DNA of 64,000 bases from Lonicera japonica (GCA_021464415.1 CM038470.1:40294099-40358098), one strand, 5' to 3'; positions 25,337 to 37,092 are shown, counted from the stretch's first letter. Numbers and translations are program-made. The notes: generated from the sequence alone by a model not told the origin.

Positions 25337-26393
25337 CAGGGACATACCCACCTTGGTTCGAGGGGGAACGGTCGTACCTCCTCAATTTTTAGATTTTTTT
25401 CATATATATATATATATATATTTATATTAATTAAAAATATTTTATGTTTGGTATTTATAATAAATAATAGGATACTTTTGACTATAAATTAAAGATACTA
25501 CTCATTTCATCTCAAATTAAGAGTAACACTAACACTGATTCAATTTAATTAGTGTTCACGATTACAACTTATTAATTATTTTTTTATTATTGTTGATCTA
25601 TTATTATATTCAAAAAAGAAAATGAGACTCTAATGAGTCTTCATGTAAAGGGAAATTGCCGCTTCTTATTTGAAATAAAGTGAGTAGTTTTTACCTACGT
25701 TGACAATACGATTCATTTTTGTGAATGCTAAAGTAATTAATTCTAATATTTAAACATGACATTATCCTTTTAATAATTAATTAACATTTTTGTAAGTGAG
25801 ACACCAAAAATTGTTTTGGCAATAGGTGCAACATTCTTAACTTCTAAAATTTCTTTAACTTTGTTTGAAATTTTAGGCTTTGTTTGATAACAAGAAAAAC
25901 ACTTGATTTATATGTAAGAAGTTGAAACATAAGTTGAGGCATGCGATATAATTCTTACCATCTTATATTTATGCTCATTTTTATGAGTAGATGTCTTACA
26001 TCCTTTATTATTTTTTGTGAAAAAATTTTCTTTTTCAACCACCTAAGAAAAAATTTCCACAGAAAAATATGTCTCAACTTAGTTTCCAACGTTTCACAAA
26101 AGTCAACTATTTTCCTTTTCTATCATGTTATCAAATAGATCTTTAATGTTTATCTTTGTTCTTGTGAGGTAAAGATGGATAAATAATTCTTAATGATTAA
26201 GTTCGTGAAGATATTTTTTTTCAAATAATGTTTTTTAAAAAATGCCTATTATACATATGACTGTAATTTTTCATTTTATTCATATATATATATTTGTAAT
26301 TTTCATATTCTTTGAGTGATGATTTATGAAGTAAGATTATTTTTACGGTCTTTTATATATGTACCCTCAATAAAAATCCTGCTTACGTTCCTG
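25337..26393. mobile_element. Non-autonomous hAT element, 1057 bp, 8-bp target duplication
   Basis: The ends are CAGGGACATACC at 25337 and, on the other strand, CAGGAACGTAAGC at 26393. It is flanked by the perfect 8-bp repeat CATGTGTG at 25329-25336 and 26394-26401. CAGGG ends with an 8-bp duplication are diagnostic of the hAT superfamily. The AT-rich interior carries a (TA)n run at 25401-25422 and no transposase frame, so it is non-autonomous. Confidence 0.88.
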
Positions 26394-26401
26394 CATGTGT
26401 G

Positions 26402-26715
26402 TTTGCTAGTACGTAGCCTACCAACTAATATGTGTATCTATATTAGTGTTTCTTTACTCGGCCTACCAAACAAAGAATCTTAGACTACATTAACTTCATT
26501 CTCGATCAAGTAAATTAAAGATCCATTAGCTACGTTCTTGATTAGATATAGTATTTCCCACCACCAAAATTTATTTTGCACAATTAGCACAAATTCTTTG
26601 AATTGGTCAACACACCCGAATCTCACCCAAGTCGGACTCCCGAATCTCAATCGAACGCTACTAACTTTAACGTAGGTAGAAATAATTAGTATAATTGCAT
26701 AAAATTAGTAACTTT
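26402..26715. other. Spacer between hAT element and copia element
   Basis: Unannotated AT-rich sequence. The last five bases (ACTTT) are the copia target site. Confidence 0.6.
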
Positions 26716-26883
26716 TGTTAAAGTTATTTATTTATTTATTGTTTCCTTATTGGATTAGTATTCCTATTCCTTGTTAGACTAGGTTATTTCTTTTGTCTAA
26801 ATCAGCTCTATAAATAGAGCCCCATTCTAATGTTATTATTCATTCAATACAATTATATTTTTCTCTTTTCTTTAAACTTAACA
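26716..26883 (+). repeat. 5' LTR of the copia element
   Basis: The LTR is 168 bp, TGTTAAAG ... CTTAACA. It includes a clear TATA box (TATAAATA, 26809-26816) within CTCTATAAATAGAGC, itself a small inverted repeat. Short LTRs of this size occur in several plant copia lineages. Confidence 0.97.
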
Positions 26884-26895
26884 TGGTATCAGAGG
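26884..26895 (+). promoter_or_regulatory. Primer-binding site (initiator-Met tRNA)
   Basis: TGGTATCAGAGG directly follows the LTR and matches the complement of the initiator methionine tRNA 3' end, except for its last base. Confidence 0.95.
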
Positions 26896-27129
26896 TAGGT
26901 TGAATCATTGTCCCAGCCACCAGCCAGCAACCATCATCAAATCAGATCCACACCAATAATCCGTACTGTCTTATCGATAAATATACCAAACCTCGATAAC
27001 CACTACATCAATACCTTCGTCTTCAAAAGACGATTCCAACGCCGCAAAAATCATCCCGAAAAACCACTCCACGCGCTCTCACGCGCCGCGAGTGTAACCC
27101 TCATTCCGTCACGCTAAAGCCACGCTCCG

Positions 27130-27632
27130 CCGCCGTTACCGTTAGTCAAGTTGCCGTTAACTTTAACGGCGTTAGTCCTTTTCCGTTAAAGTTAACGGCG
27201 TCAGACCTTCTCCGTTAAAGTTAACGTCCGTTAACGCCGTCAGGTTTTCCGTTAACGCTGTCAGGTTTGCCGTTAACGCCGTCAGTCAGTCAACTCAAAC
27301 CGGTTCAGCCGACAGTTTTTTGCCCAGTTTTGCTATTTTTCGATCAGTTTTCAGCCAGCTTAGATCGGTTCCCTAGGTTTTTAACCGTTCCAGACGCAAT
27401 TGCAGTCTCCGTTTCTCCAGATTCAGTCTTCAAGTTACAAAACCAGATCTAGTGCACTCCTTTTAACACTGTTTGCTTATTTTTCTGACCGGTTCTCTGA
27501 CAACCAAGACTAGTTCCCGAGGTTTTTAAGCATTCTGAACACAACTGCAGTTTTCGTCTCTCCAAATTCAATCTCTAAGATATAAAATCAGGTCACGTGC
27601 ACTATTTCTTACACTGTTTGCTTAATTCTTGT
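27130..27632 (+). repeat. Leader repeats of the copia element
   Basis: 27130-27290 contains repeated CCGTTAAC and GTTAACGG units built around the palindrome GTTAAC. 27361-27487 and 27508-27632 are an imperfect direct duplication of about 125 bp. Both copies share AGGTTTTTAA, a CTGCAG/TTGCAG core and ACACTGTTTGCTTA. All lie in the untranslated leader before the gag ATG. Confidence 0.8.
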
Positions 27633-27644
27633 TCAGTTTATGTT

Positions 27645-28500
27645 ATGAAAACATCAGAAATTCCTATCACCATCAAATTGGATGGAAACAATTATAATCA
27701 CTGGTCTATTTTGTTCCAAAATTTCTTGAAAGGAAAGGGACTCTGGAATTATGTTAATGGCAAAGAAACTTGTCCTGCTGAAACCGATGAAAAGTATGCT
27801 GATTGGGATATTAATAACAACAAAATTTTAACCTGGATTGCCAACACTGTCATTCCATCAATCAGTCTTCAGCTTGGAAAGTGTGATACCGTAAAGAAAG
27901 CTTGGGATTTCTTAGCACACAGATATGTTCAAACTAATTTCGCCAAGAAATATAAACTTGAACAAGATATACGTGGGCTACTACAACAACCAGGTCAATC
28001 CGTGTCTGATTTTCACTCTAGCATGTGCGTTATCTGGGATCAATTGGAACTCATGGAACCTCCATGGACAACATACTTTGGTTTATGGGAAACCTTCCGG
28101 GAAGAAACGCGACTTGTACAATTTCTCATGGTACTACGGGATGAATTTGAACCGATCAGGGCATCTATTCTTCATCGCAAGCCCCTCCCCTCTGTTGAAT
28201 CAGCATTAACATAATTAATTACTGAAGAAACTCGAAAGGGTATCACTCCGAATATTTCATTAGTTTTTGTTGCACCATCGGCCTCGAATACCTCGTATGC
28301 TGCATCTCCTCGCCCGCAGAATCAGCATTACCGACCACCTCACAATACCTTTTCACCACGCCCTCATCAGACATCACATCGCCCTCCTTATAATACCCAA
28401 ACGGCACCACCCCGAGATTATTCCCAGGTTCAATGTAACTACTGTAAGGGTTTTGGGCATGTAGTCCAGAATTGTCCCTCTCCTACATCTCGGTACATGC
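27645..28500 (+). pseudogene. gag: copia gag (capsid-nucleocapsid), one stop
   Basis: I start at ATG 27645 because MKTSEIPI followed by IKLDGNNYNHWSILFQ is the usual copia gag opening. The upstream ATG at 27597 only adds leader sequence. The retrotransposon gag domain runs to about 28200. An in-frame TAA at 28212-28214 sits where the ALTxLITEE segment continues unbroken on its far side, so it is a single nonsense change. A CX2CX4HX4C zinc knuckle (CNYCKGFGHVVQNC, 28434-28475) lies in the same frame. The protein would package the RNA in a virus-like particle. The stop would separate the capsid part from the knuckle and pol. Confidence 0.93.
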
Positions 28501-29760
28501 AGGGACTACAAAATTCAACTGGATCATCTGCTGCCGTACTTGCTCCATCATCTCCTCAAACCAGTAATAATCATACCATTGCCTCTGCTTTTTCAGTCTC
28601 TTCAGGTACATCTTCTTCTCATTGGTTCCTTGATTCTGAAGCATCAAATCACATGACTTTTGATCCTACACACTTTGACTCATTCAGTCTCATGCATTCA
28701 TCTCCCAAAATTCACACAGCTGATGGTTCTGTTATCACTGCTAGTCACATTGGTTCCATTAACAACACTCCTAACTTGTCTATTCCTGATGTCTTCTTTG
28801 TCCCTCAACTTTCAATGCAACTGTTATCTGTTGGGCAATTATGTGATCTTGGGCTAATCATTATATTTCATTCTTTGGGTTTCATTGTGCAGGACCGCTC
28901 GACGGGCAAGCAAGTTGGGACAGGCCATAGAGTTGGACGCTTATATGTTACAGACACACTTCACATTCCCCCTACAACCAATACATCCTTAACAACATCT
29001 ACCTCACACCCATCATCATTTTGGCATTCTCAATTAGGACATGTTTCTTTTTCTCGTCTTAAATATATGATTAATCAAGGATTGTTAGGACCAGTTACAT
29101 TAGATAAGGATTTTCCTTGTGTTGCTTGTAAATTGGCCAAACAACCAGCTCTACCTTTTAATAATAGTACTACAGTTTCATCTTCTCCTTTTGATCTTGT
29201 GCATTCTGATGTGTGGGGTAAAGCTCCTATTGCTTCTATGGGGGGTGCCTTATACTATGTGATTTTTGTTGATGATTACTCTCGCTATAGTTGGACTTAT
29301 TTGCTTCACTCTCGTTCCGATTTTCTTAAAATTTATATTGAATTTGCCACCATGATTAAAACTCAGTTTTCTAAAACTATCAAACTTTTTCGTTCTGATT
29401 TCGGAGGCGAATATCTGTCCAAACCTTTCCTTGACTTTCTCAAATATTAAGGGACTCTTCCGCAATTATCCTGTCCTGACACTCCACAACAAAATGGCAT
29501 TGCAGAACGTAAACACCACCATCTTGTCGAAACTTCCCGTACTCTTCTTGTGTCGTCCTCTGTCCCTTCCACTTTTTGGGGAGAAGCCATCCATACTTCT
29601 ATATTCATTATAAACCTGCATTCCCTCTCTTGTTACAAATGGTGTTTCTCCCTTTGAGCGTCTTTATGAAACTTGTCTTGATTATTCCGAACTTCGTATC
29701 TTTGGATCTACCTGTTTTGTATTACTTCCCAAAAGAGAGCGTACCAAACTCACACTAAAA
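28501..29760 (+). pseudogene. pol: copia protease and integrase, broken
   Basis: In frame with gag, the aspartic protease motif reads WFLDSEASNHMT (28623-28658). The expected glycine after the D-S pair is glutamate, so the active site is probably dead. The pre-integrase zinc-binding region follows (FWHSQLGH near 29019 and CVACK at 29118). Then comes the integrase core with HSDVWG (near 29202), VDDYSRY (29271) and FRSDFGGEYL (near 29390). A TAA at 29448-29450 interrupts the core before the GTLPQLSCP and QQNGIAERKH segments. A frameshift between about 29608 and 29625 moves the rest to another frame. Confidence 0.93.
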
Positions 29761-31045
29761 ACCTCTATGTGTGTTTTCTTAGGATATGGAATTCAACAAA
29801 AGGGTTATCGCTGCTACGATCCCATTACCAAAAGACTTCGCATTTCCCGACATGTTACCTTTTGGGAAAATACTCCATATTACACTCTAGCCCAAAATAC
29901 CACCTTATCCACTGAACCTGAGCTGCCTGTTGATCCATTCCCCGAGTCCTCGCCAATAGAAGACTCTCCTCTTTCACCCACTCAAGTATCTGTCCCTGAT
30001 CCAGTACCGGCTAACCTCATTCCCTTAGTGTCTGATAGCTCCATTACTGACAACTCTATGTCTTGCCCTGACTCTGCATGTCCCGACAGCGATCCTCCAC
30101 TTCGACCAACTCGAGATCGTCGGCCGCCAGCTAAGTTATCAGATTATCACTGTTTTCTTTCTGCCCTGCTGTCCCTACATGAGCCATCCTCTTATCGCGA
30201 AGCATCCACCGATCCTCTTTGGCAACAAGCTATGGCTGATGAACTTGCTGCTTTAAAGCAAACCAATACATGGGACCTTGTTCCCTTACCTGCTGGAAAA
30301 TCTGTTGTTGGGAGCAAATGGGTATACAAGATTAAAACCAACGCCGATGGTTCTGTTGATCGTTACAAAGCTCGTCTTGTTGCAAAAGGTTTTACCCAGG
30401 AATATGGTATTGATTATGAAGAAACTTTCGCTCCCGTAGCTCGTATGACCACAGTTCGCACACTTATTTCCGTTACTTCTATTCATAAGTGGGCGATTCA
30501 CCAGATGGATGTCAAAAATGCTTTCCTTCACGGCGACCTATCCGAAGAAGTATATATGTAGCCTCCTAATGGGCTACCTCACTTTCCTGGGCAAGTCTGT
30601 AAACTTCGTCGTGCTCTCTATGGTCTTAAGCAAGCACCCAGAGCCTGGTTTGAAAAGTTCTCCACAGCCGTTATTCACCATGGTTTTTCACAAAGTGCTC
30701 ATGACTCAGCAATGTTTACATGTTCCTCTCCATAAGGCATTGTTGTTCTTCTCAATTATGTCGATGATATGATTATCATTGGGGATGATTTCGATGGAAT
30801 ATACAAGCTCAAGACCTATCTGTGCTCTTGTTTTGAAATGAAAGATCTGGGAATTCTTCGCTACTTCCTTGGTATTGAGGTTGATCGTTTGCCTACTGGT
30901 TACTTTCTTTCTCAGGTCAAATACGCTTCCGACATTGTTCAGCGAGCTAGTTTAACTGACAACAAGATTGCTGATACTCCACTTGAAATGAATGTTCAAA
31001 CTCTGTGCTTCTAACAGGACTTTGCTACCTAATCCTACTCTATAT
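29761..31045 (+). pseudogene. pol: copia reverse transcriptase, broken
   Basis: The frame resumes with FLGYG and QKGYRCYDP. It continues through [44 protein letters not shown], and [13 protein letters not shown] as separate conserved segments. TAG at 30559-30561 and TAA at 30733-30735 interrupt it. The catalytic YVDD is intact at 30757-30768. LGILRYFLGIEV follows near 30845. Two single-base frameshifts near 31001 and 31045 break the connection to RNase H. Apart from the stops, the active-site residues are present. Confidence 0.94.
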
Positions 31046-31709
31046 TCGCCAACTTGTAGGCAGTCTCAACTATCTCACCATCACACGGCCAGATATTAGT
31101 TATGCTGTTCATATTGTGAGCCAATTTATGTCCGCACCACGCTCTGTTCATTTTGCTGCTGTTCTCCGCATCATTCGGTACCTTAAAGGGACACTATTCC
31201 AGGGATTACATTTTTCATCCACTTCCAGTCTTGTGTTACAAGGATATTCCGACTCCGATTGGGCGGGTGATATAACTGATCGCCGATCTACAACAGGATT
31301 CTGTGTTTTTCTAGGTGATTCTCTCATCGCGTGGAAAAGTAAGAAACAAACTGTGATTGTCCGTTCTAGTGTTGAAGCTGAGTATCGCGCCCTTGCACAT
31401 GCAACTTCTGAAATTGTTTGGCTTCGCTGGTTGATTAAAGATATGGGAATTGACATTCCTACTCCTACGCCGTTATTTTGTGACAGTCGAAGTGCTATTC
31501 AGGTAGCCCATAATAATGTTTTTCATGAACGCACCAAGCATATTGAGGTTGACTGCCACTTTGTTCGACATCACTACACTCGTGGCACTATTCGCTTGCC
31601 TTTCGTCTCGTCTGAGTATCAACTTGCCGATCTGTTTATCAAGTCTCATGTGACCGCCCGTTTTCAATTTCTCGTTTCCAAACTCCGAATGCTTTCTAAG
31701 CCTTCTTGA
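31046..31709 (+). pseudogene. pol: copia RNase H domain, frame intact
   Basis: QLVGSLNYLTITRPDISYAV opens the connection. The RNase H domain then carries YSDSDWAGD, STTGFCVFLG, WKSKKQ, SSVEAEYRALA, FCDSRSAI and HERTKHIEVDCHFVR, with the acidic catalytic residues present. The frame ends at TGA 31707-31709, just before the polypurine tract. It is separated from the upstream pol by frameshifts and has no start of its own, so I treat it as part of the broken pol. Confidence 0.94.
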
Positions 31710-31711
31710 GT

Positions 31712-31721
31712 TTGAGGGGGG
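31712..31721 (+). promoter_or_regulatory. Polypurine tract
   Basis: A purine run TTGAGGGGGG lies immediately before the 3' LTR start TGTTAAAG and would prime plus-strand DNA synthesis. Confidence 0.93.
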
Positions 31722-31897
31722 TGTTAAAGTTATTTATTTATTTATTTATTTATTGTTTCCTTATTGGATTAGTATTCCTATTCCTTGTTAGTCTAGGTTA
31801 TTTCTTTTGTCTAAATCAGCTCTATAAATAGAGCCCCATTCTAATGTTATTATTCATTCAATACAATTATATTTTTCTCTTTTCTCTAAACTTAACA
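31722..31897 (+). repeat. 3' LTR of the copia element
   Basis: The LTR is 176 bp. It equals the 5' LTR except for two substitutions and two extra TATT units near its start. The TATA box is at 31823-31830. Confidence 0.97.
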
Positions 31898-31902
31898 ACT
31901 TT

Positions 31903-33299
31903 AACTACTATTTGAACATTAAATTTATGTTACCAGAATATTTCAGAGATTAATCATGTTTCACTCTATCAGATTAGTAATTTTAACTGTTGTTCGTTTG
32001 CTTTTCTATGATGATGACTAGTTTGGTACCACTTTTGGTAGGATTTATTTTGGTTTTAAAATTCCTTTTACCATTTCACGGTTTGTTTAGTTTTTATTTT
32101 GTGCAGCTTTTAATATTTACTCTTGTAATGAATGTGTGCGCACATCTGACAAATGGCGAGCTTGTTCATGCTATCGTTTTAGCAAACAAGGAGATAATTG
32201 TAGTGTTTTTGTAACCGAGTTGCAGACATTTAATATTGATGTACCAGATGCATGTCGTTATAGCAATTACTTTTCCCAACATTTATGAAATGATGTCGTA
32301 CTTCTCCTGGGGTTTATGATAAATGACATTATAGTTGTCGTACTTTTCCCGACATTTGAACAAATGTAGCAAAGTACATGACAGGTGTATCAAACTCCCG
32401 ACATTGAATTTGGGTAGTACCTACAAGTATATATGTAATAGGTAGCTTAGAAAATGTAGCATTTATTATTCAAGAAAGAGAACACGAAGCAACTTGTTGT
32501 ACAACTACAAATTTCAGGGAGAAAAGTATTCCGAAGCATGAGTTAATCATGAATATAATCAAGCTATCACGAAGTTGAGAGATTTTATAATTTTCATTTT
32601 TCGAAATGCTTAATTGCATTGATTTTCCGCATAATAAGTTTCACAATTATGACTATAATTTTCTATTTTCTCACGGAATAAAACACAACCCAGCGTTGTG
32701 AGCTTTTTGTTTTCGAAATTTTTTCCATGTCAAAAACTCTAAGTACTTTGAGTTATTTTTAGTATTACGTACCAATCAAATACTTCTTATAACATAAAGG
32801 CTACTCTTTTACACATTGGGTCATTCACTCTCTACCTCATACGCTATCCCCCTCACGCTTTTTGGGCTTACAAGAGAGGGCAACTAGTGCTCAGGCGATC
32901 AAAATAAAAAATGAGATCCAAATTCCACTAGTGAAGTTGGTCCATGACGGCAAGCACTTGGGTTGGTCAGGACGGCTAGTTAATAGATGGAGCATATATG
33001 ATGAAATGACAAAACCTTCTTGTTCATCAATCGAGAATCAAGACAAACCGGGCCCTTTAGAGAGACCTCCAAATTAAGGAACATATGAAATGCCCTTAAA
33101 TCATCATTTTGGCAAAAATCTATAACCCAGGCGAAGGGATAAACAAAATGGAAAAAGAGAGTCCATTTGATCAGCAAAATGAAAGGATGGTATGAAAGCA
33201 TCATTTGCATACGATGGAATAACAAGATGAATTGTGGGGACAAAATTAGGAACCAAAACTTACAATTTGCAGATTACTAAATTTGTTACATATAATGAC
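31903..33299. other. AT-rich stretch without recognised gene
   Basis: No conserved protein motif is seen on either strand. 32240-32410 contains short imperfect repeats around CCCGACATT and TGTCGTAC, possibly a decayed MITE. Confidence 0.5.
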
Positions 33300-33525
33300 C
33301 TTGTAAACTCGTGCGCAAGCAGATTGCTTAACATTCCACAGTTGAATCTCATTATCAGTGTTGAAATAGTAGATGGTCAATATCCGTCCTTCAATTCTTG
33401 GGTGGAAATCCAGCGAGACCACTTCCTCAGAATCCCCTAGAATCCTTAAGATAGAGTTGGTTGGCTACGTTATCATGGGCATGAAATAGGTTAACATCAT
33501 ATATATCCAATACCAGATTATGAAT

Positions 33526-33570
<45 letters not shown>

Positions 33571-33953
33571 CCACAAAATATCAAAGATTGAAATGGGACA
33601 AAAGAAGGGTTACTCTGGATGCATCCCATAGTTGTACAGCTCTATGAAAAGAAGACATAATAAAGATCGTTGAACTTGCTTTAAATCGAACATCTGTAAT
33701 GATATGAAAATGTTATTCACCAATACTAACACAATTGGAATTAGATACATTACAAATAAAGATCTGGCACATAGAAATAAAAAATGGAAGGCAAATATTA
33801 GTTTACCAAAATCAATAGTGCCTTTAAACAAGTATTAGTATAAATGTTCAAGATTGATACAAGCCAACCTTCTTTCCATGCCCAGAACTCGCTAATAATT
33901 TTCCGTTTGAGCACAAATGGCAGCGTAGAACCTCAATTCTGCTTGAGTGGAGG
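33300..33953 (-). pseudogene. LEUNIG-type WD40 co-repressor fragment, three exons
   Basis: Three minus-strand exons in gene order match the start of the WD40 domain of plant LEUNIG/LEUNIG_HOMOLOG co-repressors, which bind SEUSS-type adaptors and repress floral and other genes. Exon a, 33953-33869 (85 nt), carries CHLCSNGKLLASSGHGKK. Exon b, 33763-33614 (150 nt), carries HIITDVRFKASSTIF and VQLWDASR. Exon c, 33464-33300 (165 nt), carries VVSLDFHPR and TDNEIQLWNVKQSACARVYK. Each has AG acceptor and GT donor bases at the expected places, and phases match. Exon b contains an in-frame TAA (33713-33715). I find no LisH N-terminus upstream and no later WD repeats downstream. It is therefore a truncated, unprocessed gene copy. 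Confidence 0.82.
33529..33568. repeat. (GA)20 microsatellite
   Basis: An uninterrupted GA run in the intron between exons b and c of the LEUNIG-like fragment. Confidence 0.97.
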
Positions 33954-34609
33954 CTGCCAAATGAAGCAAATTTTATTTGTTATTATTATTAGTAGTAATT
34001 TAATAAGACATAGATGATCAAAAACGGAGTGCTAAGATGCGTAAAATATCTCATTTGCATGGAGTACTGCTAGAAATTACCAAAATCAAAAGTTCTTTCA
34101 CAATAAAGAGTACTATTATTTCTCTAGAGCACTAGAGGCTCAACTTCCTTTTATTTGTTTGGCCCTGAATAGGTGTACCTCCAATTTCATCAGTTGGTTT
34201 CCCAGCATAGTAATTTTCTCCAACATTGCGCTTCACTAAAATACTTTTTTCCCTTAATTGGTATAAGACATTTTAATATAGGAAATCGGTATCGATCACT
34301 CCCATTTCTGTATTTTCACCTTGTATCTCCTTAATTTGTCTCTCTAGAAATAAACCCACTACACATTTCTCTCTCTTCTTGCCAAATATATATAAATATA
34401 TATATAGCAAACTGAATATATTTTCAGAGGGAGAGAGAGGGGGTGAAATTTTATAGAGACAACATGATGAAAAGAAGGCGGCAAAGGTGTTTCTTTGTAA
34501 ATTCAAATAACCTAGTCCCAGTAAATTTTCCAAACAATTTTACTATTCGTTCAAGTCGGTCATAAGTTTGATCTCATTCTCCCGGCCACCATTAGAATCA
34601 ACCTCTATC
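33954..34609. other. No gene recognised
   Basis: This is upstream of the LEUNIG-like exons. I looked for earlier exons of that gene (LisH or Gln-rich parts) and found none. Confidence 0.5.
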
Positions 34610-34756
34610 CAGGGGCGGATCTAAAGGGAATAGGGTGGGCTGAGAAAATTTTGAAAAACACACCGTCACTTGTAAAATAGAAAAAAAGTTAGTATAAGCC
34701 CACTCTCTTACTAAGTTTTAGCCCACCTCTCGGAAGATTCCTTGGGTCCGCCCCAG
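34610..34756. mobile_element. hAT-type MITE, 147 bp, 8-bp target duplication
   Basis: The ends are CAGGGGCGGATCTAAAGG and, on the other strand, CTGGGGCGGACCCAAGG. It is flanked by the perfect repeat CCTCTATC at 34602-34609 and 34757-34764. The GGGGCGGATC-type end with an 8-bp duplication is a common plant hAT MITE design. There is no coding capacity. Confidence 0.92.
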
Positions 34757-34764
34757 CCTCTATC

Positions 34765-37092
34765 ACTATATCTTAAATTGAAATTCTATATGTAGATATA
34801 CAAAGCTCTTTAGGGAACTCAAATAGTTGACAACTGACATTTACTAGATTTAATTTTGGAGTGAGTCTGCAAATAGAAAGAAGACAATGAATCTTCTGTG
34901 GACCATATATATTCCTTTTATCAGCAACAATAACACCTTTATTAGGAGACGGTTACAAACATGCCAATGTACATAAGATTGCGGTTCTGCAGGTATATGT
35001 CGTTACGGATTATTTGCCTATGCTCATATCTGACTTGTGTGTACGATATAAAATTAGATACTGATGTAATTGCAAATAAAAGCAATAATAATACTATAGA
35101 TAGCATTGGCTTTTGACATGTTCATCTCAAGGAAGAAAGTAGGCCAGTACACACTTATTTACAAAAAGACAACAATAAAAGACAAGACATAAAGGAAAAA
35201 AAATGATCTGTTCACTGCTTACCTTCTAACATTGACAACATGATATGTACACAAATGAAATGCCATGAACAACGATCAGGTTGAGCTTGTAAAAATTAGT
35301 TGTATAGTTCAACCTACGTAAATAAGATGTGAAGGAAAAAAGACTAATTATTCTATATATATTTGCATGTACGTGCGGAAATGCTCTTAAAAGGGAATCC
35401 CGTATTTTAAGAACAACGAGGACCGTTTATTTCAAGTGGTAAATAGAAGAATTTTTCGTGAAACTTGGTGGAGATGATATGTATAATAACTAAATCATCC
35501 CGATAAAGTTTCATACAGAAATTCAAATCAAAAGAAGTGCGTATAATGAAAATGTGATAAATATATATGTTTAATTTTTTTCCATTGGAAATTTATATGA
35601 TCATATTACCTTCTAAATTGAGATTTTTGATGAAATTTGGTGGAGATAAGCTGCTCATTATAGAGATCATCTCAGCCATGTTTCATGAAAAATTCATCCA
35701 TTTATCCCTCGAAATTGATGGTTTTATAGTTTTTAAAATAAGAGAATTCCTTATTAGATAAATTTCGTATACATGCAATGCTCCTATATATAACCGCTTA
35801 ATGACAAAATCCATTTTTCAATGTTAACTCCAATGTTTATAGGTCCTCAAAATAAAATCTGGAATTAATCCAACTAGAAAATGCCATCTTTTGGTCTAGA
35901 TCTACAAAGAGGGTGAGATTTGGTCAACAGATGAAGTTGTTATAACTTCAGATAGTATTGTTATATATCTTTCCTTAATCTAGTGTTTACATATCTTTCC
36001 TTAAATTGAATACGAATGAAGTCTTCACCAATCTGCAGATAGTGTTATGAGATTTCCTAAGGAATAGGATTATAAGAGGTTGGCTTTATGTGATTTGGAT
36101 GGGCTAAAATTTCCTAATTCTTGAAATGAAGCTTTTTTGTATCCACAAGTGGAAATGCATAATATAATCATTTTCATGAATTTTTTTGGCCTACGTTCTA
36201 CAAATTTTCCTATTCAAAATTTATTTCCTCTCGCAAGAGTTCTTGTTAATGAGGCTAAAGAATTGATCTATCGAAACCTGATTGTCTTTATGAAGGAAAT
36301 GGGATAAAAAGAAGTTTATCATATTTATTGATAAACTTTGTTTCGCAATGCATGGAAAAGGGAAAGTTAGTTTTGATTCATCATTTGTTGAACCTACCAA
36401 AGTTGTATTTGGCTCAAATCATATGTTTATTTGGTTTAAGGTTTCCATGCTTTTTGGCATGATATAATAAATTTTTGTTTGTAGTAGCTTAGTTAATACA
36501 ACCAATAAAAGCATTTAACTTACATATAATAGAAAAATCTGAAAAATTAGGCATATAAATATATGAGATTTGTGGGATGGAAGGTATTTTCCATCATAAA
36601 CTACGATAGATACCTCTTTATATTTGTACATTTTTGTTATATTCAGGGACAATGATCCGTCAAATATTTTTATATTAAATACATATATATATATATATAT
36701 ATATATACGAGGATTAATATGCTTAAAATGAGTATTGTTTTTTGTTTTTTTTAAATCTACGGGTATCTAACTGGGTCGTGGTAAAGGGCAGCAATAGTAC
36801 AGGGGGTTTAGTGTTGAGTCAAATAATTTAGGGAACGATCCGTTAACCAGATAAATCACATGGGGTTTAATGTATTTTTCCCTATAAAATTCAAAATAAA
36901 TAGTGTCAGTTTTGATAGATTTCTTGAATTGAATGGTTGGTATTTTTAACATCATGTAAACATAATTAAAATGGTAAATTAGGGCTTGAAACCTAAAGAT
37001 GTGTTAATTTAAATAAGTACCCATCATAACTTATTATGGAAAGTACCTACCATCCCACTACTCTGTGTAGAAAGAGGGAGAAAAATCGATTA
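34765..37092. other. AT-rich stretch, no gene recognised; (AT)n at 36683-36708
   Basis: Small frames here have no recognisable domain. Two related short segments (GGTGGAGAT context near 35466 and 35638) hint at an old duplication. I see no element ends. Confidence 0.5.

Larger units (their letters stand above)
26716..31897 (+). mobile_element. Complete young Ty1/copia retrotransposon, coding region broken
   Basis: The element is 5182 bp and flanked by the 5-bp target duplication ACTTT (26711-26715 and 31898-31902). It has LTRs of 168 and 176 bp, a methionine-tRNA primer site, a polypurine tract, and gag, protease, integrase, reverse transcriptase and RNase H in copia order. The LTRs differ by two substitutions and an 8-bp expansion of TATT units, so insertion is recent. 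Yet the gag-pol frame has four stop codons (28212, 29448, 30559, 30733), about three frameshifts and an altered protease motif. It could have moved only with proteins supplied by another copy, or it decayed fast. Confidence 0.97.
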
